From an uncultured Lysobacteraceae bacterium (GTDB lineage Bacteria; Pseudomonadota; Gammaproteobacteria; Xanthomonadales; Rhodanobacteraceae), in NCBI GenBank assembly GCA_946482585.1, contig CAMLSI010000109.1:1-12253 (forward strand): a stretch of 12,253 bases of DNA, written 5' to 3'. The position numbers and the translations under genes are program-made. Shown in pieces: positions 6,282 through 12,253 of this stretch (positions within the stretch are counted from its first letter, which is position 1; each line of letters opens with the position of its first letter). The notes under the pieces were generated by a model that searched no databases, was not told the DNA's origin, and was given only the letters and a program-made list of their open reading frames with translations.

Positions 6282-6866
6282 GGCATGAACGCAGCGAAAT
6301 GGACGTCCGCGAATTTTGCCGCCAGTGGCGGCCCGAGTGAAGTGGGGAAATCCAGGACAAGCCATGCAATCCGTCTGTGCCGCACGAGGGGCTCCATGAC
6401 GCCGGAACTCCTCCACGGGCACCGGCCCCCTGCGTTACGGATGTTTTTCCCGGCTCTGTGCGTGACAGCATGTCGACGACATGAAGGTGTCGTCCGCGAT
6501 TGGCACCCGGCGAGGCGCCGTCGTTGAAAATCATCGCTCGGGCTCGTCTGCCCAAACCTTGCTGGTCTCGCCACCCGGATCGAGCAGCCGCGCAATGAGA
6601 TTGGCGTACTCGACTGCGGCATCGCGAGTGCACATTCTCGCGTGAATTGTCGTCGGCGGTTTCGTGAAGAAGACGATCGCGCGCTCTTGCCTGGTCGGCC
6701 GCAGACACGACGAGCGGTGCGACGCGATGTGATCAGGACAGGGCCTCTACGTCGACTCGCCGCGCTGTCGAAATGTGCGCCGACCCACGCGCGTGGCAGC
6801 GTACGTAGACGAAAGATCAACGAATCCCGGAGTACGGTGTCGCCACGCATCCCGAAGGCTCGTCCG
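6282..6866. other. 585-bp gap without a convincing gene
   Basis: No frame has a ribosome site, sensible composition and adequate length together. The only coding-like trace is the very short minus-strand frame at 6531-6635, listed separately. Base composition is somewhat lower in GC than the flanking core genes. No strong hairpin, tRNA or repeat was found. Confidence 0.5.
6531..6635 (-). pseudogene. Short coding-like trace, possible gene remnant (34 aa)
   Basis: On the minus strand, ATG 6635 to TGA 6531 encodes a peptide with protein-like composition (VEYANLIARLL then DPGGETSKVW). It has no proper ribosome site. An adjacent frame upstream (about 6711-6640) also reads protein-like (ADQARARDRLLHETADDN), and one frame change near 6635 would join the two into a peptide of about 60 aa. 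I cannot tell a decayed gene from chance. Confidence 0.15.
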
Positions 6867-7217
6867 ATGGCGAATCCGTACGCGGCAGCGCATGCCCAAT
6901 TCCCGATTCCGGAGATCGCCGGCACGGCGAATCGGGTGTGGAATTTCCATCTCGGTTGCGGCGAAGACACGCGCTTCAGTATCACCGTCGAGCAGGACGG
7001 CTGGTCGATCACCTGGCCGGACATGCGTCGCCGCATCGTCGAGTGCGACGATCTGAACGAACTGCCGGAAGGGATTGCAGCGTGGATGGTCGAGCTGACC
7101 GGACGCATGATGCCGGAACCCGTCGCTGCCGAGGCCGCCGTGCAGATCGGCCGCTGGATCGCGACGAACCGGCAGTATCTCGACCATGAACGCCAGACGC
7201 ATCTGCGCGGCCAGTGA
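6867..7217 (+). CDS. Hypothetical protein, 116 aa
   Basis: Unrecognised soluble protein. ATG 6867 is preceded by GAAGG (6854-6858) at 8 nt, a good ribosome site that decides the start although the frame is open further upstream. The first half has strand-like stretches rich in aromatic residues (NRVWNFHLGCG, RFSITVEQDGWSITWPD). The second half is helical (ELPEGIAAWMVELTGRMM, EAAVQIGRWIATNRQYL). There are Cys at about 30 and 58 and no signal peptide or membrane span. GC3 is high. It converges with the lipoprotein gene, with only 11 bp between stop codons and no hairpin there. Confidence 0.75.
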   Translation: MANPYAAAHAQFPIPEIAGTANRVWNFHLGCGEDTRFSITVEQDGWSITWPDMRRRIVECDDLNELPEGIAAWMVELTGRMMPEPVAAEAAVQIGRWIATNRQYLDHERQTHLRGQ

Positions 7218-7228
7218 ACTCTAGACCA

Positions 7229-7711
7229 TCAGCGCGTCTGGCGCCCCCACGTTCCCACCCACTTTCCGTCCTTCGGGTCCCATTTCACGCTGATGCCCTG
7301 GCCGTGATCCGACGGATCGTCGCCGCCGAGAGACACGCTCAGCAGCAGATCGCAGTTGTAGTGGCCTTCGGGAGTGCGCGGGGGTCGAATGCATTTCTCT
7401 TTGCGCACCGAGTAGACCTTCGGGCGCAGCGGAATCTTCTTGCCCGAAGCCGAGACCAGCGTGAGCGCACCGGACTTTTCGGCCTCGTCGTACCACTCGA
7501 GCAGCAGCTCGTGCAGGACGGCTTCGGACGGTTCTTCCGCGGGTACGGGGATACCGGCGGCAACGGCAGCCGTTCGCGCCGTGCGTGCGTGCGCCGCGGG
7601 TTTCGCCGTGTCGTCATCGGGCGTCGGGGCCGGCGGGTCGGGCTGTGAGGAACAACCGGCGAGCAGCGCGAGGAAGGCGCCGGCGATCTTGCGCATCGAT
7701 GGGTCGAACAT
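7229..7711 (-). CDS. Putative lipoprotein
   Basis: A 160-aa envelope lipoprotein of unknown function. Near the N-terminus MRKIAGAFLALLAGC is a classical lipoprotein signal (basic start, hydrophobic core, lipobox LAGC) with the lipidated Cys at residue 20, or residue 15 if translation starts at the internal ATG 7696. The mature part begins with a Pro/Asp/Ala-rich linker (about 21-58), then a compact domain (about 59-160). That domain has a helix (SEAVLHELLLEWYDEAEKSG), strands (ALTLVSASGKKIPLRPKVYSV), two Cys (KCIRPP, YNCDLLL) that could form a disulfide, and a WDPKDGKWVGTWG end. Serine after the lipid Cys (C-S-S) suggests outer-membrane sorting under the Lol +2 rule. Neither start has a clear Shine-Dalgarno, so the choice between 7711 and 7696 is open. 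Confidence 0.8.
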   Translation of the reverse strand: MFDPSMRKIAGAFLALLAGCSSQPDPPAPTPDDDTAKPAAHARTARTAAVAAGIPVPAEEPSEAVLHELLLEWYDEAEKSGALTLVSASGKKIPLRPKVYSVRKEKCIRPPRTPEGHYNCDLLLSVSLGGDDPSDHGQGISVKWDPKDGKWVGTWGRQTR

Positions 7712-8187
7712 GGCCAGTGGAGAGTCCGTATCGGCAGGAGCGTGGCATCGGGAAATGCGTGGGAGCGGCATCGGCGTCCGTCGCTGCCGATCGCAGCGGC
7801 AGGGACGCGCCGATGCGGAGCCAGTGTCGAACACGAAACGGCCGATGACAACGGCGGCGTGCCCGCGTATCGGCTCGCGATACGCGCGGTATATATCGGT
7901 TCCGCGGCAACCGCCTCGATCACTTTGTTCATAAATATCCTTGTTGCCATCGCGCGGCCGATGGCTGCTTCGTCGCGGCGACATCGCCGGGCGATGCCCG
8001 AGAGAGCGCGGCGCCGTCGCGCATTCAGCTTCGGTCGCGAGCGAGCGCCTTGCACGATCGCGGCGCGCGATCGCGCGTTTCGCCATCCGTCCCGTGCGCT
8101 ATCTCGGCGAACACGCGGCGCGAATCGCTGGCACGCGCCTTGCGCTGCCGCCCCTGCGCATCCGCGCTCATCGAACGGAGAACCGTC
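7712..8187. other. 476-bp gap with an AT-rich patch and a possible broken minus-strand gene start
   Basis: No complete convincing gene. An AT-rich patch lies at about 7920-7948. On the minus strand it contains AAGGA followed 5 nt later by an ATG (7932) that opens a protein-like stretch (MNKVIEAVAAEPIYTARIAS), but the frame then degenerates and runs into the lipoprotein gene out of frame. A 9-bp inverted repeat at 7864-7886 lies inside this stretch. Confidence 0.4.
7864..7886. repeat. Perfect 9-bp inverted repeat
   Basis: CGCGTATCG (7864-7872) and CGATACGCG (7878-7886) flank a 5-nt loop GCTCG. There is no T-run on either side, so it is more like an operator or an RNA stem than an intrinsic terminator. 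Confidence 0.4.
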
Positions 8188-8328
8188 ATGCCGAACTCGC
8201 GCAACCCGGGGCAGTCCCCGCAGCAACCGCAAGAGCCGAACGTCCAGAATCCCGGCAAGAACCCGGATCGCCAGCAGCAGCCGCAGCGCGATGACGACCG
8301 CATGACGGCGGACGACGAAGAAGAGTAA
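8188..8328 (+). CDS. Small disordered Pro/Gln/Asp-rich protein, 46 aa
   Basis: No recognised domain. ATG 8188 has ACGGAG with GGAG at 8177-8180, 7 nt upstream, a good ribosome site. The peptide is low complexity and hydrophilic throughout: Asn/Pro/Gln repeats (NPGQ, QPQEPN, NPGKNPD), then an acidic end (RDDDRMTADDEEE). No fold, membrane segment or Cys is visible. The gene is followed 10 bp later by an excellent intrinsic terminator, which strongly supports a real, separately transcribed unit. Similar short disordered proteins occur in other Proteobacteria as uncharacterised proteins; a stress-related role would be speculation. Confidence 0.75.
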   Translation: MPNSRNPGQSPQQPQEPNVQNPGKNPDRQQQPQRDDDRMTADDEEE

Positions 8329-8337
8329 GCGCCTTTG

Positions 8338-8375
8338 GACGGCACGGACGGTATGACGTCCGTGCCGTCTTTTTT
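8338..8375 (+). terminator. Intrinsic terminator of the 46-aa gene
   Basis: A perfect 13-bp stem (GACGGCACGGACG 8338-8350 with CGTCCGTGCCGTC 8357-8369) has a 6-nt loop GTATGA and is followed directly by six T (8370-8375). This is a textbook Rho-independent terminator. Confidence 0.95.
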
Positions 8376-8463
8376 CCCGTCGACGCGCGCAGTGAACCCC
8401 GCACGGACGCTTCGCGCGTTCGCTGATGCGTATGCCGCCGACGACATGACGCTGGAGTGATCC

Positions 8464-8658
8464 ATGCACACTGCCGAATTGCGCGACGCAGCCGCCACGG
8501 ATGCGCTGCGCCGACTCGAGAACTGTCTGCGCTGCGCGCGTGCCGAGCTCGCCAGCGATCCCGCCAATGCGCTGTTGCGCGAATTCATCGATCTCAACGA
8601 AGCGCTCGCGCGCAAGGAGCGCGCAAAAGCACTCGCGCCGGCCGCTGACGTAGCGTGA
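8464..8658 (+). CDS. Hypothetical small helical protein, 64 aa
   Basis: Unrecognised. ATG 8464 is preceded by GGAG (8454-8457) at 6 nt. The protein is almost entirely helix-forming and charged: ELRDAAATDALRRLENCLRCARAELASD, then a break at DPAN, then LLREFIDLNEALARKERAKALA. This suggests a helical hairpin or short coiled coil. Two Cys sit three residues apart (NCLRC), which could bind a metal or form a disulfide between subunits. There is no signal peptide. It follows the 46-aa gene in the same direction but beyond its terminator, so it is probably transcribed separately. Confidence 0.6.
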   Translation: MHTAELRDAAATDALRRLENCLRCARAELASDPANALLREFIDLNEALARKERAKALAPAADVA

Positions 8659-8812
8659 TCGGGACGACTCGTTCACCGGAGACTTGGTCGCGACCGGCAC
8701 CGCACGGTACACGCACGGTTCGCGGCAATCGCCTGTTCGTGCGCATGAACGGCGCGCCGGCGGATGATCGGATGCGGCCGAGTCCGTCACTGCCATCGCG
8801 CACCACCGTCCG

Positions 8813-8829
8813 TCGGCAACATATGCCGA
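8813..8829. repeat. Inverted repeat with 6-bp arms
   Basis: TCGGCA (8813-8818) and TGCCGA (8824-8829) flank ACATA. It is the first of five inverted repeats in 146 bp. Confidence 0.35.
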
Positions 8830-8846
8830 TTCGTCGTTAGACATCA

Positions 8847-8856
8847 CTTGCGCAAG
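8847..8856. promoter_or_regulatory. Palindrome CTTGCGCAAG, possible operator
   Basis: A perfect 10-bp palindrome with outer half-sites CTTG/CAAG. Its centre is 19 bp from the centre of the next palindrome, about two helical turns, so both would face the same side of the DNA. Confidence 0.35.
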
Positions 8857-8863
8857 CACCCCT

Positions 8864-8877
8864 ATCCTTGCAAGGAT
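8864..8877. promoter_or_regulatory. Palindrome ATCCTTGCAAGGAT, possible operator
   Basis: A perfect 14-bp palindrome. Its core CCTTGCAAGG differs by one base from CCTTGCGAGG at 9206-9215 next to the regulator start, so a shared DNA-binding protein is possible. Confidence 0.4.
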
Positions 8878-8891
8878 TTGGCGGTTACAAC

Positions 8892-8910
8892 CTGAGCGAA
8901 TGTCGCTCGG
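8892..8910. repeat. Inverted repeat with 6- to 8-bp arms
   Basis: GAGCGA (8894-8899) and TCGCTC (8903-8908) flank ATG. One wobble and one further pair extend the stem to 8892-8910. Confidence 0.35.
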
Positions 8911-8937
8911 TGCCCGGGGGGGCTTACAAGGACTGAT

Positions 8938-8958
8938 ACATGCTGCGCAGCAGCATGT
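8938..8958. repeat. Perfect 9-bp inverted repeat with a 3-bp spacer
   Basis: ACATGCTGC (8938-8946) and GCAGCATGT (8950-8958) flank GCA. It has the size and symmetry of a dimeric regulator site and is the strongest of the cluster. As RNA it would form a tight hairpin. No T-run follows. Confidence 0.45.
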
Positions 8959-9205
8959 GTTGCGCTGCGGCTGGCTATCCAGTCGTCGGCACGGATTGCT
9001 TTGCGTTCTCGCCTGAGTTGCCGCGCGTCGACGTGAGTCGCGCCCAGGATCGACATGCGCGTCGTGCGCGCAAACGGTAGTCGCTTCGCACTGCGGCACT
9101 GCAGGGCGAATCGGTTACAGCGCGTTGCGCACGGTGGAAATGCCGGCTTCGTCACCGAACTGCGGCTCGCTGCGGCAGTAGCGTCGGTGGCCGACGGCAC
9201 AAGCC

Positions 9206-9215
9206 CCTTGCGAGG
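9206..9215 (+). promoter_or_regulatory. Palindrome-like site overlapping the regulator's ribosome site
   Basis: CCTTGCGAGG, one mismatch from the palindrome core at 8866-8875, overlaps the likely Shine-Dalgarno GAGGG (9212-9216), 9 nt before ATG 9226. If it is an operator, the regulator could control its own expression. Confidence 0.35.
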
Positions 9216-9225
9216 GTAACTAGCT

Positions 9226-12075
9226 ATGGCCGAGAGAACGATGCCCTGGCCCGCCGATACGCGGCTCGTACGCCTAGGCGAAATCGAAATCGATCCGCGC
9301 TATCGCAGCGTGAGTCGCGCCGGCGTCGTGCACGAACTGAACCCGCGCTGCTTCGAGCTGCTGCTGCTGTTCCTGAACGAGCCGCGCGTGCTGCATACGC
9401 GCGATGCGATCTTCCGCAAGGTCTGGCGCGGCGCCGTCGTCGAGGACGCGAACCTGACGACGTCGATCTGGCTGCTGCGCCGCGCCCTCGGCGGTGGCGC
9501 CAAGCAGTGGATACGCACGATATCCAAGCAAGGTTACATTTTCGATCCGCCGGCCGGGCTCGAATTCGAGCTGTTCTCCGGCGAAGAACCGTTCGTACCG
9601 ACGACCGCCGTCGACGCCGACGTGCCGGCCCTCGCCGACACGGCCGCCGCCGCGGGAACATCGATCGCTGCGGCGGCTTCCGCGACGCCGCCCGGTCGTG
9701 CAGCGCCGGTGGTCACGCGTGGCTGGGCCGTAGCGCTCGCGGCCGCCGCCTGCCTCAGCCTCATGCTGCTGACCGGAGGGCTGCTCGGTGCGCGCAGTCG
9801 CGAAAGCGGGCCCATGCGCGTCGTGCTCGTCGTCGCCGCCGACGGCAGCCTGCCCGAGACACAGCGTTGGCCTGCCCGCCTGCTGCAGCGCTGGCTCAGC
9901 TGGCAATTGCTCAGCACGCCGCGCGTCGAGTTGCGCAATCCGTCCGACGTCGTCGCCGACGGCAGCGAAACGGTCGTGCTCGTCGATCTCGCCGCACCTG
10001 CGCAGGGCAACGAATGGCGGATTTCGGCGCATTTCCGCGGCTCGATCGCACAGACGCCGATCGTGCGGCGCGCCGCCGCGAAGGACCTCGTCGCGGCGAT
10101 CGCGAGTCTGAGCAACGAAGTCTTCGCACGCCTGACCGCGACGGACAGCTATGCCGGCCCTCCCCTGGCCATCGACGCGGCGTCGGGACAACTGCTCGCG
10201 GATGCGATCGAAGCCGAAGAACAGCACCGCTGGGGCGATGCGGTGCGCAGCTACACCGGCGTAGTCACTGCAGCTCCGGAGATGGGTTTCGCACGTTTTC
10301 ATCTCGCGCGTTCGCTCGACCGGCTGGGACAGCGCAGCGCCGCACAGGCGGAGCTCGCGCGCGCCGCGGCCTGGGTGGACGGTTTGCCGGAATTTCTGCG
10401 CGCGCCGCTGCGTGCCGAGAGCCTGTTGATCCGCGAACACTATGCCGACGCTGCCGTGGCGCTCGCGACGCTGGGTAAGGCGCAACATGACGGCCGTTTC
10501 GAGTATCTCGTCGCCGAAGCGATGAGCCTGCGGCGAGCCGGCCGCTCGCGCGAAGCCGCCGAGCGTCTCGGCGGATCGGTCCCGCCGACACCGAGTGCCG
10601 CGGTCGGCTGGCTGATCGAGCACGCCGCGATCGGCAACGCGAACCGCGATTTCCGCAATGCGGTCGCGAGCGCGACGCAGGCGCTCGATCTCGCGCAGAC
10701 GCTCGGCTGGGAACACGATCGCGCGCTCGCCATCTTCGTGCTGGCGGATGCGCGCGCCGGCAGCGGCGAAGCCGTCGACGTGGCGCTGCTGGATCAGGCC
10801 GAGCAGAACTTCGCCGCGGCCGGCGACCGTCTCGGCGCGCTCGAGGCCCGCGTGCGCGCAGGCCTGGAACGCGACGATCGCGTACCCGACGAGATGCTGG
10901 ATCAGCTGCTCGCCGAGGCGCATGCGGCGGGCAATGCCCGCGTCGAGATCGAGACGCTGCGGCGCGTCGGCAGCGCGCGCTACCGCGCCGGCGATGCGCG
11001 CGAGGCGCACGAGCGCCTGACCCAGGCCGCCGCGGTCGCGGAGTCGTCGGGCAATCATGTGGAGCGGCGAGGCATCGATCTGCGACTGCTGCAGCTCGAC
11101 GTGCTGCGGCTCGATTTCACGGGTCTCGATCAACGCCTGAAGCTGCTCGATTCGGAACCGCAGCAGGGCACCACCGCGTATGCGATCGGACTCAACCGCG
11201 CGCGCCTGCAGTACTGGCGCGGCGAATTTGACGGCGCGCTACGCACGCTCGAGGACACCGAGAGCCGGCTGCGGGGGTCCACCTCCGGCAACCTGCCGCA
11301 AAGCATGGCCGCGCTGAACTGCACGCGTGCGGCGATCCGCGTCGTGCAGGGCCGCCCTGCCGATGCGCGTACCGAATACCGCAGCTGCCGCTCGACCGGC
11401 ATGCCCGCGCTCGATCATCTGGCCGATATCGGCGAGGCCGAACTCGCGATCCAGGCCGGCGACGTGATCGAAGCGCGCCGGTTGCTGATGCCGATGCAGG
11501 AAACGCAGAAGGACACGCCGATCCAGCCCGACCGCTGGGGCCTCGCGATGGAAGTGGCGCCGCTGCTCGCGCGCATCGGCGAATTCGGTCTGGCGAAGAC
11601 GCTGGTCGACCAGACGCTGCCGCTCGCACAGGGCGCGGGCTATCGCATGATCGAGACCAACCTGCGCATCACGCGCGCCGAGATCGCACTGGCCGAAGGA
11701 CGTCCCGACGACGCCGAGCGCGACATTGCCTATGTGGAAAAAGTATCGCCGCCGGACTACTGGAACGAGCGCCGGCGCATCCGCACCGTGCGCGCGCTCG
11801 TGACGCAGGCGCGCGGCAAGGTCGATGTCGCGGCACAGGCGCTCGACGCGCTGCATACGGACGCGCGCGCGCACGGCGACGTACTCGGCGAACTGCTTGC
11901 GCACAGCATTATGGATGCGAACGCGTCCGCCTCGCGCTGTCCCGACGAACGCCGCCTGCGCCTGGTCGCGGCGAGCGGGATGCGCGGCGCCTCTGACCTC
12001 TGGATGAACCCGGCCGGCCGCGATCGCGCGCGTCTGGCGAGCATGACGCCGCCGCCCGAAGGGATCACGCCCTAG
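9226..12075 (+). CDS. ToxR/CadC-like transmembrane regulator with winged helix and TPR-like region
   Basis: A 949-aa one-component regulator expected to sit in the inner membrane, with its DNA-binding domain in the cytoplasm and its sensor in the periplasm. Residues 14-107 form an OmpR/PhoB-type winged helix: LNPRCFELLLLFLNEPRVLHT, recognition helix around EDANLTTSIWLLRRALGG (73-90), wing WIRTISKQGYIF (95-106). An Ala/Pro/Thr-rich linker (about 125-162) leads to one membrane span at about 167-188. After it come a small alpha/beta region (about 197-310) and a long helical-repeat region (about 310-920) with TPR-like pairs (FARFHLARSLDRLGQ, ARFEL-like Ala/Leu/Arg helices). It lacks a receiver domain with a phosphorylatable Asp, so signalling is probably not by phosphorelay. 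Start: ATG 9226 with GAGGG 9 nt upstream; ATG 9241 is an alternative. It stands alone, with no obvious target next to it. Signal and regulon are unknown. Confidence 0.9.
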   Translation: MAERTMPWPADTRLVRLGEIEIDPRYRSVSRAGVVHELNPRCFELLLLFLNEPRVLHTRDAIFRKVWRGAVVEDANLTTSIWLLRRALGGGAKQWIRTISKQGYIFDPPAGLEFELFSGEEPFVPTTAVDADVPALADTAAAAGTSIAAAASATPPGRAAPVVTRGWAVALAAAACLSLMLLTGGLLGARSRESGPMRVVLVVAADGSLPETQRWPARLLQRWLSWQLLSTPRVELRNPSDVVADGSETVVLVDLAAPAQGNEWRISAHFRGSIAQTPIVRRAAAKDLVAAIASLSNEVFARLTATDSYAGPPLAIDAASGQLLADAIEAEEQHRWGDAVRSYTGVVTAAPEMGFARFHLARSLDRLGQRSAAQAELARAAAWVDGLPEFLRAPLRAESLLIREHYADAAVALATLGKAQHDGRFEYLVAEAMSLRRAGRSREAAERLGGSVPPTPSAAVGWLIEHAAIGNANRDFRNAVASATQALDLAQTLGWEHDRALAIFVLADARAGSGEAVDVALLDQAEQNFAAAGDRLGALEARVRAGLERDDRVPDEMLDQLLAEAHAAGNARVEIETLRRVGSARYRAGDAREAHERLTQAAAVAESSGNHVERRGIDLRLLQLDVLRLDFTGLDQRLKLLDSEPQQGTTAYAIGLNRARLQYWRGEFDGALRTLEDTESRLRGSTSGNLPQSMAALNCTRAAIRVVQGRPADARTEYRSCRSTGMPALDHLADIGEAELAIQAGDVIEARRLLMPMQETQKDTPIQPDRWGLAMEVAPLLARIGEFGLAKTLVDQTLPLAQGAGYRMIETNLRITRAEIALAEGRPDDAERDIAYVEKVSPPDYWNERRRIRTVRALVTQARGKVDVAAQALDALHTDARAHGDVLGELLAHSIMDANASASRCPDERRLRLVAASGMRGASDLWMNPAGRDRARLASMTPPPEGITP

Positions 12076-12104
12076 TCGGAGGCCGTCCGAAGGAAGACAC
12101 GCCG

Positions 12105-12118
12105 ACGCATCGATGCGT
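12105..12118. repeat. 14-bp perfect palindrome after the regulator gene
   Basis: ACGCATCGATGCGT is its own reverse complement, 30 bp after the stop codon. Flanking GCCG and CGGC could extend it into a hairpin with a bulge. It may help form the 3' end of the transcript. Confidence 0.35.
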
Positions 12119-12196
12119 GTTCGGCAGAGCAGGAGTGCCGTCGCTCTTGTCCTGCCATTGTTCTCGCAATCCTCGCATCCATCACTCGCGCAAAGA

Positions 12197-12224
12197 AAAA
12201 CGACCGGCCGGAGCCGGTCGTTTT
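12197..12224. terminator. Bidirectional intrinsic terminator
   Basis: A perfect 12-bp stem (AAAACGACCGGC 12197-12208 with GCCGGTCGTTTT 12213-12224) has a CGGA tetraloop. The T-run serves the plus strand and the A-run (12196-12200) serves the minus strand. It would end the regulator transcript about 120 nt after the stop and probably also a convergent gene beyond the right edge. Confidence 0.88.
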
Positions 12225-12253
12225 CGGGGATGCCGCATCGCCGCGTCGAGCGA

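Larger units (their letters stand above)
8659..9225. other. 567-bp non-coding region ahead of the regulator, rich in inverted repeats
   Basis: No convincing gene on either strand: frames here lack ribosome sites and have Arg/Ser/Pro-rich shadow composition. Instead it holds five inverted repeats between 8813 and 8958, a related half-palindrome at 9206-9215 beside the start of the regulator gene, and four scattered copies of CTGCGGC. No clear -35/-10 pair for the downstream gene was found. It could be a long regulatory leader, an operator array or a small structured RNA. Confidence 0.5.

Noticed and set aside
5673..6527. Plus-strand 284-aa frame beginning [12 protein letters not shown]
   Set aside because: It starts inside the tRNA and runs antisense to the better-supported 108-aa gene; its composition is typical of a high-GC shadow.
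8659..8840. 61-aa plus-strand frame right after the 64-aa gene
   Set aside because: No ribosome site, Arg/Pro/Ser-rich composition, and no protein-like pattern.
7339..9099. 586-aa minus-strand frame across the small-gene region
   Set aside because: It runs antisense to two small genes with good ribosome sites and a perfect terminator, and out of frame through the lipoprotein gene; low-quality composition.
9274..11133. 619-aa minus-strand frame antisense to the regulator
   Set aside because: Shadow of the regulator gene; Arg-rich, with no recognisable domain.

Overview
The window is about two-thirds GC, uses strongly GC-ending codons, and looks like an ordinary chromosomal segment of a high-GC gammaproteobacterium. 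The best guess is Lysobacterales (Xanthomonadales), near Rhodanobacteraceae such as Dokdonella or Rudaea. This rests on recalled features, not a search: a secreted protein ending in an Ile-Phe-Arg-Asn-Gly-Phe type tail, a ToxR/CadC-like regulator with a very long TPR tail, and a membrane-anchored cytochrome c5-type protein. I see no transposase, phage gene, CRISPR array or clear attachment-site duplication, and no obvious multi-gene novel system.

Left part (1-5373): conserved core genes. A minus-strand pair, an alpha/beta hydrolase followed by the N-terminal two thirds of the ZapE (AFG1-like) ATPase, overlaps by GTGA and runs off the left edge. A plus-strand secreted reprolysin-like zinc metalloprotease is transcribed divergently from it. 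It converges, across a strong 12-bp hairpin, on a minus-strand hypothetical gene. That gene shares a 68-bp divergent promoter region with acyl carrier protein phosphodiesterase (acpH). acpH then converges, across another hairpin, on a minus-strand membrane-anchored cytochrome c.

Middle part (5374-9225): a tRNA-Arg(CCG) with encoded CCA, followed by sparse, poorly conserved small genes: two unrecognised proteins of 108 and 116 aa, a lipoprotein, a 46-aa disordered Pro/Gln/Asp-rich protein with a textbook terminator, and a 64-aa helical protein. Long gaps separate them (6282-6866, 7712-8187, 8659-9225). The last gap carries a cluster of inverted repeats, two of them sharing a CTTG/CAAG core, and a related site sits just upstream of the next gene.

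Right part (9226-12253): a 949-aa one-component transmembrane regulator (winged helix, one membrane span, large TPR-like C-terminal region) followed about 120 bp later by a bidirectional intrinsic terminator.

Points most worth a second look: a glutamine where the protease's Met-turn methionine is expected, its C-terminal tail, the palindrome cluster and possible autoregulatory site ahead of the regulator, and two genes whose -10-like box lies exactly 6 nt before the ATG, suggesting leaderless transcripts.
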